Positions 1 through 12,940 of a stretch of DNA of 64,000 nt are shown in pieces. Position numbers and translations under genes: made by a program. This DNA is from Megachile rotundata (Eukaryota > Arthropoda > Insecta > Hymenoptera > Megachilidae). A model generated the notes under the pieces. That model was given only the letters and a program-made list of their open reading frames with translations. It made no database searches and was not told the origin of the DNA. The stretch lies in contig NC_134988.1 of NCBI RefSeq assembly GCF_050947335.1, forward strand, positions 6,758,001-6,822,000, written 5' to 3'. Each line of letters starts with the position of its first letter. Position 1 is the first letter of the stretch.

Positions 1-145
1 TTTATTACAAATAAATTACCGGTGAATGTGTTACAGAGGACAAAATATTTACATTATTACAAATTACATAAATAAAGTATTTCTTATGTATAAGCTACAA
101 ATAATTTATGAATGAATGTGCAGTATCGTTTGTCGAACCATACAT

Positions 146-265
146 ACTATGTACATTTTTCGAAATACCACCCCGTTTCATTTTGTAAGGCCATCTAAAT
201 TTGTTGTACCATTCCATCTCTCTCTAAAAGTAGTTTCTTTGTCAGAGCGTCGCCTCTTATTATAC
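146..265. repeat. Direct repeat copy 1 (about 120 bp)
   Basis: Matches 580-689 with small indels. Shared blocks include GTACATTTTT, AATACCACCCC, TTGTTGTA, CTCTAAAAGTA and TTTCTTTG. No coding sense is apparent; sequence before it (1-145) is AT-rich with nothing recognised. Confidence 0.7.
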
Positions 266-579
266 CTACTTGTTCCAATAAGAAACGTAGACAGAGACAC
301 TAGACACGTAAGACATAACCGACGAATGTTAGTTTAATCCTCCATTTACGGACATTCAATGACCACATATATTTAAATTGAAACTAAACTATAAAAACAA
401 CCGACTACCTTATACAACGATTCCCTATGAAGGTTAACATTTTGACAAAAGCTCAATAATTTTCGTAATTGAAAACAAGAAATCTAAGGCCCTTTCACAG
501 GTTCCGTAAACCTACTGTTAAAGTACGTTCTTTTTTTGAAGCAAAACTTGCGAAACACTCAGTGTAGACACAGTTGCCT

Positions 580-689
580 ACTACGTACATTTTTGAAAAT
601 ACCACCCCTTCATTTCGTAGGCTCATTTAAACTTGTTGTATAATTCGCTCTAAAAGTAATTTCTTTGCCAGCATCGGCTTCTGTTATAC
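580..689. repeat. Direct repeat copy 2 (about 110 bp)
   Basis: Diverged second copy of 146-265 in the same orientation, about 430 bp away. The blocks occur in the same order. Confidence 0.7.
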
Positions 690-1180
690 TTTTTGACTAT
701 TCTTTAGCTTTACCTTTTAACCGTTCATCCTCGAGAGTCTGGAGTCCAGTGGCCGAAACGAATTAATCCGTTTATATTAACGCAATCCAGGGACGCGTGA
801 AATCCGGTTAACGGAAGAGGCCAACGACAGAAGCGGAAGTTAGAATCGAGAAACTCATCCGGCGTTCTATTCGCCTACCACCTCGAGCGATCAATTTTTC
901 AGCCGGTCAATAGTCGAGTTCGTCTGGTTTTGAAGCACGAAATTTGCTCGGCAAGCTTGTACAAATGAAAGTGACAGTTCTGTCCGTGAAACGGAGAAAT
1001 ATTGCCGTGGCATAACGAACAGCTTCAACGGAAACGCGATCGCATAACTACAATAGTGAAATGTTCAGCTCTCGAACATTGATGAGTTTTGTAAGACTTC
1101 CGAAGGAAAATAGCGAATTGGGGAAACGGGGACGTTGAGATCGTTGATCTTTTGAGGGGCAATTTTGTGTTGGGTTTATG
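690..1180. other. Single-copy island, no gene recognised
   Basis: More GC-balanced than its surroundings and without repeats. No splice-bounded open frame or known domain was recognised. Confidence 0.4.
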
Positions 1181-1189
1181 AATTTGGTG

Positions 1190-2290
1190 ATGGGGGAAAT
1201 TGGGGATTTGGAGAAGGGAATTTGGACTTGGGGAGAGTTTTGGGAAATTTGGATTTAATGTTGTATGAAGATTCGGGGAATTTGGGGGTTGGTGAATTTG
1301 GCGATTTTGGATCGTAGGTAATTTTGGTGATTTTAGGTTGATTTGGAGATTTTTGAGGTTTTGGTGATTTTAGGTGGATTTGGTGATTTTTGAGATTTTG
1401 GCGATTTCAGGTTGATTTGGTGATCTTTGTGATTATTGAGATTCTGATAATTTTAGGTCGACTTGGTGATTTTTGTGACTTTTGAGATTTTTGTGATTTT
1501 AGGTTGACTTGGTAATTTTTGAGATTTTTAAGGTTTTTAGATCGATTTGGTGATTTTTGTGACTTCTTAGATGTTGGTGACTTTAGGTTGATTCGGTGAT
1601 TTTTGAGATTATGGTGATTTTGTTGATTTTTGTGATTTTAGTTCGGTTTAGTAATTTTTGAGTTTATATCTTTGGAAAATTTGATGAAATTTGGAATTGT
1701 ACCAATTTATTGTAGAAGTTTAATCATTTCAAATTGAACGAACTGGGGAATTCACAGATTTGGGGATTTGAAGACTAGGAATTTTGGGAACTGACGAATT
1801 TGATAATTTGGAAGTTTTGATGACTAAATAATTAAGAAAAATTTGGATTTTTGACAATAAAAAATTCGGAAATTTGGGACATAGGGAATTGGAAAACTTG
1901 AAATTTTGAGGCTTTAAGGATTTGAAATTTAGAAATTTGGAAAATTGGAAAATTAGAAATTTGGAAAATTAGAAATTTGGAAATTCGGAAAATTGGGAAA
2001 ATTGAAAAATTGGAAAATTGGAAAATGGGAAATTTGGAAATTCGGAAAATTGGAAAATTAGAAATTTGGAAATTTGGAAATTTGGAAAATTGGAAATTTA
2101 GAAAATTGGAAAATTGGAAATTTGCAAATTTGGAAATTCGGAAAATTAGGGAATTAGAAAATTAGAAATTTGGAAATTTGGAAATTTGGAAATTTGGAAA
2201 TTTGAAAAATTGGAAAATTGGAAAATTGAAAAATTAGAGAATTGAAAATTTGGAAAGTAGAAAATTTGAGAATTTGGAATTTAGAAATTT
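1190..2290. repeat. Degenerate minisatellite (GGTGATTTT / GGAAATTT words)
   Basis: 1300-1660 is built from TTGGTGATTTTNG words; 1900-2290 from 7-9 bp GGAAATTT/GGAAAATT words. The 62-codon open frame at 1977-2165 is a by-product of this periodicity. Confidence 0.85.
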
Positions 2291-2566
2291 CTAAATTTAC
2301 AAAAACTGAGTATAGGAATTTCACAATTCAAAACTTCGAAAATTTTCTAATACAGAAATTTGAAAATTATATATCTATTCAATGCTTAACTTTAAATAAT
2401 TCCCTAAAATAAAGTTAATTTCCTAAGACCTACCAAAAACACAATAAAATTCATCCTAAGTCAATAAAAACCGATCAAATTCATAAAAATCACTGAACCG
2501 TTCTCCTTAAATTACAAACCATAATAAAGAAAATCCATATTAAAAATTTTCAATTCCGCCTTCGCC

Positions 2567-2840
2567 GCGTTTCCCGGTACCGGGTCTCGATTGACCCAGT
2601 TCTAACTATCGAAGGTTATCCCTTGCACATCGTTATATCTTCTAAATTCTCGAATTTCGCCTGAAATTTGATATTCCAATATTTGAGATTCCTTCGTTAA
2701 ATAAAATTTCAGCGCCTAAAGATCATTGCGTTTCGTAGGTTCGGGTCAGGATTGACCCAATTCCGTCGGTCGAGAATTAACCTCTGGATACAGTGAATGT
2801 TCTGAATTTCCGATACATGAAATTCCTGCGACTAAAAAAT
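2567..2840. repeat. Two tandem ~160-bp units with GGGTC...GACCC stems
   Basis: Units begin CGTTTC at about 2567 and 2729. Each carries GGGTC, six bases, then GACCC (a short inverted repeat), followed by a TCGA block and a GAAATT block. Homology is moderate and was aligned by eye. 2300-2560 and 2850-3530 hold nothing recognisable. Confidence 0.55.
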
Positions 2841-3534
2841 GTTTCGTGTAAGGATAACACAATTTCAGCTTCTTTCCTTCGAATAATGTAAACTGAAATA
2901 ACTGAAAATATGGTGTGCGAGAAATGTACGATTTCGCTTAAAATTTGGATGGACTGTGTCCGCGCTTAGAGGGAATAATTATCAGGCATCTGCGAGGGAA
3001 GTTTGCTTTAGGAAGAGGATTTTGGTCGGGCTATGGCGAACGTTTTGCTTCGTGAGCAATATTTTATTCATTGGGATATTTGACTAGCTGAATTTATGAA
3101 TTTAGTAGTCATGGCCGGTTGGTTTTAGCGGCTTTCAAATTTATTACTCTTCTGTTCGGATTGTACTTGATTAACGTGCCTCGGAAAACTTTTACGGAAG
3201 ATCAATTAAGATAAGATTTGTCTGTCACTGCTGTTCGCACGGAGCAACATCTAAAATTCATTAATTCAACCGATACGCATCGTTTTCTGTTTCATGCATT
3301 GCAAAATGTTTGATTTTTTACTGACTCGCAGTTTCAGTCCATCAATTCGATCATGCATATAACATAGAAATTATGTGTCACTAGCGTCGATATTATAAAT
3401 TAATCTTCAGAAATTTTTAATAAAAATTCAGTGATTCTTGTGATTGATGGTTTTGAATACAGTGGGAGCCATTTTGTGATAATTTTAATACATTAAATTA
3501 TAAAAATTAGCCTTGACAGATACATTTCTGAGTA

Positions 3535-5160
3535 AGTTTTCGTTGAGGCCGTTGTCTAGCCATTTTATATTAAGAATATACATAAAATGTATATAGAGAA
3601 TTTTTCTACTAGCTGCAGGCTTTAAATTGATGTATCACAAGTACGATTTTATGATACTTTTATGTCAGGAAGTTGTATCAGACTTTATGTTTCAAAATCA
3701 ATAACTGTATGCCGTTATAAAACTCTATTATCTGTTGTGATCGATTGTCAGCCATTATGTAAGAAAAATATGAATGAAGAATTTACATGATCGTTTTCCT
3801 GAAGCTTCAAGCTTTAATTTGATGTGCCACAAGTTACATTTTGTTACATTTGAGTCTTCGTATTTAATGTACACTTATTGCTAGTGGTAACTGATTTAAT
3901 CCCTGTTGAGGCCGATGCCTAGCAATTTTGTATTAAAAATATCGATAAAATATTGATATGGGCTTTTTTCTGAAGCTTTAAGCTTAACATTGGTATATTA
4001 TAAGTATTATTTAGAGACATTTTAATGTCATTTATTTAGACTTTGTTCTGACATCAACAATTTAGAAACAGAAATCTCTTGTCTGTTATAATTGACAGCC
4101 AGCCATTTTGTAATGAAAATATGAATGAATCATTTATATAGGCAGTTTTGCCATGCTTCAACCTTTAATTTGATATACCATAAGTGACATTTTGTTACGT
4201 TTAAGTCTTCTTATTTAATGTACACATATTGCTAATGGTAACTGACTTAATCCCTGTTGAGGCCAATGCCTAGCAATTTTCTATTAAAAATCTCGATAAA
4301 ATATTTATGTGGGCTTTTTCCTAAAGCTTTAATCTTAACATTGGTATATTATATGTTTTATTTAGAGACACATTAATGTCATTTCATCAGATTTTGTTAC
4401 AACGTCCACAATTTAGAAACAGAAATCTCTTGTCTATTATAATTGACAGCCAGCCATTTTGTAATGAAAATATCAATGAAGCATTTATATGGGCATTTTA
4501 GCCATGCTTCAAGCTTTAATTTGATATACCATAAGTGACATTTTGTGATATTTTTATGTCGCGAAAACATGACAGAAGTTAATCTACTAATGAATACATA
4601 TTATTCTTGATATTAACTGATTCAATTCTTGTTGAGGCCGATACTTAGCTATTTCATATTACGAATATGGATGAAACGTTTACATAGGCTTTTTTTCAAA
4701 GCTTTAACCGTAAAATTAGGATATCATAAGTGTCATTTTGCGTCACTTTTATGTCATGAAATTTAGTCAGACTTTGTTCCAACATCACTAACTTAGAAAC
4801 ATTTCAGGATTCTATTGCCTGCTATAATTGATAGCCAGCCATTTTGCACTGAAAATATGAATGAAGCATTTATATGGGCATTTTCTTCATGTTTCAAGCT
4901 TTAATTTCATATATCATAAGTGACATTTTGTGATATTTTTAAGTCATGAGTACATAACAGAAGTTAATCCACTAATGAATATATATTATTCTTGATAATA
5001 ACTGATCCAAGTCTCGTTGAGGCCGGTACTTAACTATTTCATATGACGATTATTTATGAAACATTTACATAGTCTTTTTTTTAAAGCTTTAACCGTAAAA
5101 TTAGTATATCACAAGTGCCATTCCGCAATATTTTCACGTCACAAAATTCCAAGTCTGTAC
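3535..5160 (+). repeat. TGAGGCC satellite, array 1 (forward)
   Basis: About nine units of 170-195 bp. Each has a TTGAGGCC or degenerate GCCAGCCATTTTGTA block, then an AATAT(G/C)AATGAA block, AAGCTTTAATTTGATATA, ATAAGTGACATTTTGT and TTTTATGTCATGAAA. Two subtypes alternate, with TTGAGGCC starts at 3543, 3903, 4257, 4631 and 5017 and the other type midway between. Confidence 0.85.
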
Positions 5161-5690
5161 GCGTTTTTCGAAAATGAGATGTTTGATTCATAGCAATCTA
5201 ACATGCAGTCGCATAATATCACTGTATTCAAAAGAAAGTCGCGGAAGTCCAATTATTTTCATCAATAGCATTTTCCATGAAAACGATTTCCTGCTCGAGA
5301 TGAAAGGTGCATTTGCACTCGACCTATCCTACCTTGAAAATCTTATTTCTTGGGATTGACATCTGTTCCCTAAATTGAAGGAAGTTCTGTGAGAAGGAAC
5401 GTTTTGAAGGTTTAAATGCCGTAAAGAAGACTGTAAATCGAGGCGTCGAGGCAACGCCTTTGGAGTTTCATCGGAATAAGTGAAAAAAGTTGGAGTTTTC
5501 CCCGATGAAATATGTGTGTTGACCTAAAAATGTTGAGTAAACGCTAGAAAAGAAATGTTCGAACGTTACTTTCTTGAATCTTCACGGTGTTTACCGTCTG
5601 CTACGAAAAGTGTTTATCATTACTTTTTCAGCCGTGTAAGCATTTAAGTGAAAATACGTAAAAAGCACATTTTTTATCCGTACACTTTAC
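5161..5690. other. Single-copy island, no gene recognised
   Basis: Unique sequence between satellite arrays of opposite orientation. A 61-codon open frame (5174-5359) shows no recognisable motif. Confidence 0.35.
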
Positions 5691-6290
5691 AAATACCATT
5701 CTGTTATCACACAATGATGAATGAACACCGATGAATTATGGATTCCGACACGTGGAAAGTGTGAGACAGTTTTATGGCACGAAAGTATCTCGAAATGGCT
5801 CTTATGATATCTCAATTTTAAGGTTAAAACCCGATAAAGATCGCTGTGTAAAAGCATCATCGATTTTCTTAATATAAAGTGCTTGTCTGTCGGCCTCAAC
5901 GAGTAATGGATCGAACATTACAAATAGTGGTTCGATAGTTACGTTAACTTCGTACGCGATTTCATGAATGAAAAGTATCTGCAAATTGCACTTATGATAC
6001 CTCAATTTTAAGGTAGAAACCCGATAAAGATCGCTGTGTAAAAGCATCATAGATTTTCTTAATATAAAGTGCTTGGTTGTCGGCCTCAACGAATAATGGA
6101 TCGAAATAGTGACCCAATAGGAACTTTAACTTTGTCCGCGATTTCGTGAATGAAAAGTATCTCCAAATGGGACTTATGACATATCAAATTAAAGCTTAAA
6201 ACTTGCCCAAAATGACTATCTATGTGCACCTTTCTAAATTTTAATATGAAATGACAGATCATCAATTGTAACAAATGATACCAGGTAAAT
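5690..6290 (-). repeat. TGAGGCC satellite, array 2 (reverse)
   Basis: Three units in reverse orientation, with GGCCTCAACGA at about 5892 and 6082. The first two are near-identical over about 90 bp (GATCGCTGTGTAAAAGCATC and neighbours). Short minus-strand open frames here are repeat-derived. Confidence 0.8.
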
Positions 6291-6299
6291 ATTTAACAT

Positions 6300-7550
6300 G
6301 ATACCTCAGGTACTATGATATTACTTTTATTGTATTTATGAATGAATATTCTATTTAATAATAAATATTAACGTAGAATAAATAGTAATAATATAGATAT
6401 ATGTTCTTTCGTTTCATAACAAGTTTCGTAAATGATCCGAATGCGGAAATTAATCGACAGATCTGATCGCATTATATTAATTGAACGAACGTTGGCCGGT
6501 TTGGCAAACAAATGGAATTAGATCGTGTGAGCAAGTTTCTCTCTGTTCGATGTTGAACAAAAACGAGAACACAGAACGGAAGTCGTTTCTTTGCTGCCCC
6601 TTTGTCACAGAACGGTCGATCGTCCCTTCACGTTTCACCCTTTTTCCCCTTTGTTTTTATCCAGCCAAGATTAATCCTTTCATTCCGTATCTCGTCCACG
6701 GATAAATAACCGGTAAAACCACTTTCGCTATATTTTCCTCTTCAAAATTTGTCCTCTCGTGTTTCCATCCTTTATTCTTAATGGTAACTTTAATCGTACG
6801 ATGCAGCAATTCTGTTTCATAGCTCAATTCGAAACTTCAAATTTACGAAGTTTGCCGGCATCATACTAGTGGTAGTAGTAGTATACTAGTAGTAGCAGTA
6901 GTATGATGCCGAGGGGTAGTTACATTTGCAAAATAAATGTTGGTAAAAAATGTTTGCTGAATCTAAACAGTTTGATGCCTCAAGAGGAAAAGTGGAAATT
7001 ACATTGGAGGTTTGATTCAGTTATTCAGAAACATGAGACGACACTCAAAGTTTCTTCTGACCAACGTACATTTTATCATTCACCTATCATTTCGAGGCGA
7101 AAACTGAAGGAAAAGTATAAAGAAAGGTATCGAAGCGACGGAGACAGTTACGCACGCCCTGTTCCCGAGTTTTCCTCTTGGGCAACTCGTGTCGAGTTTC
7201 TTTCGACGAAGCCAGCTGGAAGACAGTGAAACTTTCCTTTCGTGATGCTGAAGGAAAATCGTCGACTTTTCAGACGACGCTCGGCGTGCTTCGAGAAGAT
7301 ACGTAAACCCAATGTATACGGTGCCCTTCGAAAATATTTGCATTGTTTATCTCAGAAAGGGCCAATTTCATCCTTCGAGTTACGACGAAAACAAAATTCG
7401 ATGCTTTTTCAACTGACAACTCTACGATCTCATACAGTTTTCAGTGTAGGAATTGTAGAAAGAGTTCATATAAACCTTTCGGAAGGATTTCGTCGATATT
7501 TTTGACATAAAATAGATAGGTCGCGGCATCAATAAGGATTGCGTCTGATT
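6300..7550. other. Single-copy island, no gene recognised
   Basis: 6300-6480 is AT-rich; 6480-7550 is the most GC-balanced part. Open frames of 74-108 codons occur on both strands (for example 6903-7229 + and 7080-7343 -) but overlap each other and carry no motif. Contains the hairpin at 6856-6911. Confidence 0.4.
6856..6911. repeat. GTA microsatellite framed by 12-bp inverted repeats
   Basis: CGGCATCATACT at 6856-6867 is the exact reverse complement of AGTATGATGCCG at 6900-6911. Between them lie (GTA)-type triplets. Confidence 0.75.
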
Positions 7551-7559
7551 TTATAAACA

Positions 7560-8800
7560 ATATGTATTCATTAAATAGGTTAACTTCTGTTACAATTTTA
7601 TAACTGAAAAGGGTTACAAAGTGACAGTCATTCTACATCGAATTGAGGCCTCAAGCTTTACGGAAATGACTATGTAATTGCATCATTCATACTTTTACTA
7701 GAAAATGATAGACGATTTTTTATAACGAAGTGTGCTTCAATTTAATGACATAAAAGTAACGCAAAATGGCACTTATAATATACTAACTTTAAGCTTAGAG
7801 CTTTAAGAAAAGGTCTATATAATCATTTTATCGATATTTTCAATATAGAATGAGTAGGTGTCGGCCTCACAAGGATCAGTTTTCATAAGCAATAATATAT
7901 GCACATTTGATAAGAAAATTTCTAATATAATGACATGACTTAATAGTAAAACAAAATATCACTTGTGATATATCAAATTAAAGCTTGAAGCTTAACGAAA
8001 AAGAGTACGTAAATTTTTCAGTTATATTTTTATTACAAAATAGTTTACAGTCATTTATAACAAGCAATTGAATTCTGTAATATTGTTGAATTGTCGATTT
8101 TGAAACATAGTCAATTTTATGACATAAAAGTAACGTAAAGTGGCACTTATAATATACTAACTTCAAGCTTGAAGCCTTAGGAAAAAACCTATATAATTAT
8201 TTTATCGATATTCTTAATACAAAATGGGTAGATGTTGGCCTCACAAGGATCGAATCAGTTAACGTAAGAAAACTTCTAACATAATTTTATGACTTAAAAG
8301 AAATACGAAATATCACTTGTGATATATCAAATTAAAGCTGGAAGCTTAACGAGAAGGACCATTTAAACGCATCATTCATATTTTTATAACAAAATGGTTG
8401 ACAATCGTTTATAACAAACAATAGAGTTCTGTAACATTCCTAAATGGTCAATCTTAAAACAAAGTCTAATAAAATTCCATGACATGTACCACAAAATGGC
8501 GCTCACGATACTTTCATTTTAAGTTTAAAACTTCAATAAAAGGTTTATGTAACGATTTTACCAATGTTCTTAACACAAAATGGCTGTTCAGTACTTATAG
8601 CAAACAATGGCACTTGTAGCCATTGACAAACTTGTAGCTCTTCTGAAAAATATAAAATCTCATGCAATTTCGTAACAGAAAAAAATTTTAAAGAGAAACT
8701 TGTAGCACAAAAAATCAAAGTACTCAATAAAAATGGCTGTATAAATGATTCATCAATGTCCTTAATACAAGACAAAAACATTGAACATCTCAAAAGCATT
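7560..8800 (-). repeat. TGAGGCC satellite, array 3 (reverse)
   Basis: About six diverged units, each with CATGACATAAAAGTA-like, CACTTATAATATA, AAGCTTGAAGC and CAAAATGG blocks. GGCCTCACAAGG occurs at about 7870 and 8238. Confidence 0.8.
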
Positions 8801-8814
8801 CAACGATTCATTTC

Positions 8815-9165
8815 AGTATTCGTTGCCTCAGGAAGCACTTCAATCAAGTATCAGCCATCTTGTACGTATCATTCATGCAGTCATTTTCTTTCAAGCTTCA
8901 ATTTGATATATCACAAATACTGCTTCGCAATACTTTTATGTCATCAAATCAGGACAGCACATTTTATCATTCCCAGTAATTGGTACATCGCTTTGAAGCC
9001 GATAGACATCCACTTTCTACGATGAATATCAACCAACTGTTTACACTCTCTTATTCCTCAAGCTCCAAGCTTCAAATTGCGATACCACAAGTATAATTTC
9101 GCAAACTTTTTTTTCCTTGAAAATATAAAAAACTTTTTGCGTTTGAAAATTTTTACGCTTGTCAA
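8815..9165 (+). repeat. TGAGGCC satellite, array 4 (forward)
   Basis: About two diverged units oriented opposite to the array just before: TCAAGCTTCAATTTGATATA, TATCACAAATAC, CTTTTATGTCATCAAATC. The switch of orientation lies near 8800-8815. Confidence 0.65.
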
Positions 9166-9166
9166 G

Positions 9167-9194
9167 GTTTAAACTTTAGACACATTATAAGCGC
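9167..9194. repeat. Direct repeat flanking the minisatellite, left copy
   Basis: TTAAACTTTAGACACATTA followed by (T/C)AAGCGC recurs at 10197-10222, directly on the other side of the 16-bp array. Confidence 0.8.
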
Positions 9195-10090
9195 GGAATT
9201 TTGGGAATTTTGATGTTTAGGAATTTGGGAATTTTAGTATTTTGTAATTTTGAAATTTTTGAACTTTGGAATTTGAGAATTTTGGGATTTGGCAATTTTG
9301 GAATTTGAACATTTTGGGATTTGGCAATTCTGGAATTTGAAAATTTTAGGATTTGGAAATTTTTGAATTTGGTAATTTTTGGAATTTGGAAATTTTGGAG
9401 TTTGGAAATTTTGGAATTTGGAAATTTTGGAATTTGAGAATTTTGGAGTTTGGAAATTTTGGAATTTGGAAGCTTTAGGATTTGGCAGTTTTTGGAATTT
9501 GGAAAATTTGTAGTTTGGAAATTTTGGAATTTGGAAATTTTGGAATTTGGAAAGCTTGGAATTTGGAAAGTTTGGAATTTGGAAATTTTGGAATTTGGGA
9601 GCTTTGAGATTTGGCAATTTTTGGAAATTGGAAATTTTGGAGTTTGGAAATTTGGAAATTTGGAAATTTTAGAATTTGGAAATTTTGGAATTTGGAAATT
9701 TTGGAATTTGGAAATTTTGGAATTTGGAAATTTTGGAATTTGGAAATTTTGGAATTTGGGAGCTTTGAGATTTGGCAATTTTTGGAAATTGGAAATTTTG
9801 GAGTTTGGAAATTTTGAAATTTTGGAATTTGGAAATTTTAGAATTTGGAAATTTTGGAATTTGGAAATTTTGGAATTTGGAAATTTTGGAATTTGGAAAT
9901 TTTGGAATTTGGGAAATTTTAGATTTGGCAATTTTTGGAAATTGGAAATTTTGGAATTTGGAAATTGGAAATTTTGGAATTTGTGAATTTTGGAATTTGG
10001 CAATTTCGAAACTTGAGAAGTTTGAAATTTGGGAATTCTAGAATTTAGTAATTTAAGAATTTTAGAAATTTAAAGCTTTAAAATTTTTGT
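9186..10090. repeat. 16-bp minisatellite (GGAATTTGGAAATTTT)n
   Basis: Best-ordered from 9380 to 10000, where the 16-bp word repeats many times with variants carrying GCTTT or GGCAATTTTTGG. Because 16 is not a multiple of 3, all frames stay open for long runs; the 272-codon minus frame and its 178-codon plus partner are artefacts of this. Confidence 0.95.
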
Positions 10091-10195
10091 AACTTGAGAA
10101 TACAAGAATTCGAAAATCTATTAACATAAAATAAACGCAAAGATTAATAAAAAAACGTCAAAAATAATTCACAGAACGTTCATCATACTTGCGAA

Positions 10196-10222
10196 GTTAA
10201 ACTTTAGACACATTACAAGCGC
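10196..10222. repeat. Direct repeat flanking the minisatellite, right copy
   Basis: Same word as 9167-9194 with about two changes. It continues as GCCATTTTGTCACTC, which the left copy lacks. Confidence 0.8.
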
Positions 10223-11060
10223 CATTTTGTCACTCGACGGTAGCAGTCTCTTTATGTTTGCAAACCGTAACATTTAACACGTTCAAACAGTGTTACGAGG
10301 TGAAATACGATCATAACATCAAGCAACACCCTGTACATTAAAGTTGCAGCAGTCACAAGCGAGATTTTCGCACGAAATCAGCTACTAGGTCTGCGCTACG
10401 TGGCTCGAACTCGTTAAGGGTGATAGGTGGTTGCGTCGTCGGAAAATAAGGAACCTGGAACGAAGAAGTCTCGGGGAAGATAGTTGACAAGCACGGACCA
10501 ATCTCCCTACGGGATCGTTCAGCCGTAGTAGACGATCGTTGTCGAGAATAACGAAGATTAAAGCGGACAAAATCGATGAACGGCGTCGAAACAACGCCGA
10601 GGAAGAATATTCGAGGGAGTTCCAGAACGGATGTCGTTAATGTTAACAAACGTGATTTCGTTGGAAAATTCAAGTTTCGTAATTACGCGACAATTACCGT
10701 TCGGTGCGGACCCGTGTCGTGGAATCTCGTTCGGTTTTAGCTGTACTCGAGACGCCTTTATTACACGTTGGATTAATTTTCTCGCAGGAATAACTGGAGG
10801 ACGGCCCTTTGACGATATTTAAAAGGCAGTTACGGTACGCGAAAAGACTCGGATACTTTGTCAATTGTTTGACATACCGAGCTTATTCTACGGAACCAAT
10901 TTACTACGCAAGAGGATTTCGAAATATCGCCTGGCATTTTTCAAGGTAATGCGACGTAGAGGGATGAGCGACGACGCCCGCGGGGTGCGGTGCACGCATG
11001 TGTGATGCTCACTCGCGGCCATCACCCGAGAGCCGATTTTTCATTTCAAACATTTTTATA
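10223..11060. other. Single-copy island, no gene recognised
   Basis: GC-balanced unique sequence with overlapping 60-106 codon frames on both strands (10353-10673 - and 10631-10822 +). No domain or convincing exon structure. Confidence 0.35.
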
Positions 11061-11815
11061 GATACGAACTGCTAGGTTTTTAACGATTTGAATTTGGATA
11101 TTTGAAAGTTTTGCATTTTTAATTTTATTGTTTATAAAGTTTAGGTAGTTTTTAGATTTTGAAGTTTTTAAGGGTTTTGAATTTGAGGATTACTAAGATT
11201 TTATCACTTTGCATTTGAAAGTTGCAAATTGCTAAATTTTAAGGATACTATTATGTTTGAAATTTTTTATGAATTTTTATCAAACTTGAAAATTAAAAAT
11301 TTTTGTGCGTGGTAATTTAGAAATGTAGGAAGTGAAGTTTAGAAATTGAAATGATATGAAATTTAGAAATTAAGAAAGAGGAATAAATTTAGAAAATTTA
11401 TAATTGTGAAAGTATGAAGTAATATAAAAATTTGGAAATTTAGAAATTTAAAAATGTGGTAATTTAAAAAATGAATTTAGGAAGTTTATGAATGTGGAAA
11501 TTTGCAAATATACAAACTTATAATATTAAAAATTTACAAACTCACAAATTCACAATTTCAAAATTTCAAAAATTCACAAATTCACAACTTTAATAATTCA
11601 TAAATTCACAAATTCGTCAATTCACACCTTCAAAATGTATTACTTTAAAACTTCAAGAGTGCAAAAATTCACAAATTCATAAATTCATGAATACAAAAAT
11701 TAAAAAATTCACTAAGTAATTCATAAATTCGTGAATTCAAAAGTTAAAAAATTCACAAATTCACAAATTCACAAATTTACAAATTCACCAACTCACAACT
11801 TCAAAACTTAAGAGT
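11060..11815. repeat. Degenerate AT-rich AAATTCACAAATTCA sequence
   Basis: Drifts from TTTGAAATT-like words into ATTCACAA words and leads into the ordered octamer array. Confidence 0.7.
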
Positions 11816-11819
11816 GCAA

Positions 11820-12262
11820 AAATTCATAAATTCAGAAATTCAGAAATTCAGAAATTCAGAAATTCAGAAATTCAGAAATTCAGAAATTCAGAAATTCAGA
11901 AATTCAGAAATTCAGAAATTCAGAAATTCAGAAATTCAGAAATTCAGAAATTCAGAAATTCAGAAATTCAGAAATTCAGAAATTCAGAAAATCAGAAATT
12001 CAGAAATTCAGAAATTCAGAAATTCAAAAATTCAGAAATTCAGAAACTCAGAAACTCAGAAATCCAGAAATCCAGAAATTCAGAAATTCAGAAATTCAGA
12101 AATTCAGAAATTCAGAAATTCAGAAATTCAGAAATTCAGAAATTCAGAAATTCAGAAATTCAGAAATTCAGAAATTCAGAAATTCAGAAGTTCAGAAGTT
12201 CAGAAATTCAGAAATTCAGAAATTCAGAAATTCAGAAATTCAGAAATTCAGAAATTCATAAA
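11820..12262. repeat. 8-bp minisatellite (AGAAATTC)n
   Basis: About 55 copies of an octamer with few variants. The 155-codon plus frame simply repeats EIQKFRNS, the 24-nt translation of three octamers. Confidence 0.97.
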
Positions 12263-12269
12263 TTTAAAA

Positions 12270-12940
12270 ATTCACAAATAAAAAAGTTATTAGCATTGAA
12301 AGCTATTTATTGTAACCTATATATGTATATGAAAGTACAGATATAATTATTACCATGCACATGTCGTAATGTTTTACGGTAGAATGTGGGGCACTCGATC
12401 CCTATACCTTGCACGATTGATGAATATGAGTAGGCAAACTTCCACCAAAAATTTAAATACAAAGAAATTCAGAAATTTAACAATGTATAATATTACAAAC
12501 CTGAAACTTAATTAATTTAGTAACTAACATGTTTAAAAATAAAAGAAGTTGAAACTTAAGAAGTAGGTAGTGAGGAAGTAGCTCGACAGCTTCGTAGACG
12601 ATAGAAATGTAACTAAAGTAAGATGGACAACAGTGGAAAGCGTTTGTTTGTTGAGGAACGTGGAACGTTAGGACTCATGTCAGACCGTATCGACTTCGAT
12701 ATTGAAAAAGAGCGATTGCTTTCAGTGCTCGTTAGTTACTGTCGTTGGCAAGTAGAAAATCACAAATCGTCGTCCAGTTGAGACGCCACGATGACTAATA
12801 GCTCCTGTCCATTCTGCTGCTTGCACGATATACCATCGAACGGAATGGATTTTTATCTGGACATTTCACCTTCACGATAACGGAACCAGTTCCTTAGTTA
12901 GGAAAATTGTAATAACAAAAGCAATATTTATTTAATTTTA
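12270..12940. other. Single-copy sequence, nothing recognised
   Basis: AT-rich to 12540, then more balanced to 12900; no open frame of note. Confidence 0.35.

Noticed and set aside
3535..5160. CRISPR-like array of spaced repeats
   Set aside because: Whole units are homologous, including the 'spacers'; eukaryotic satellite, not a CRISPR.
9185..10003. 272-codon minus-strand frame and overlapping 178-codon plus frame
   Set aside because: Pure translation of the 16-bp minisatellite; open in several frames and both strands.
11814..12281. 155-codon EIQKFRNS repeat protein
   Set aside because: Octamer satellite read in one frame; no start context, signal or flanking exon.
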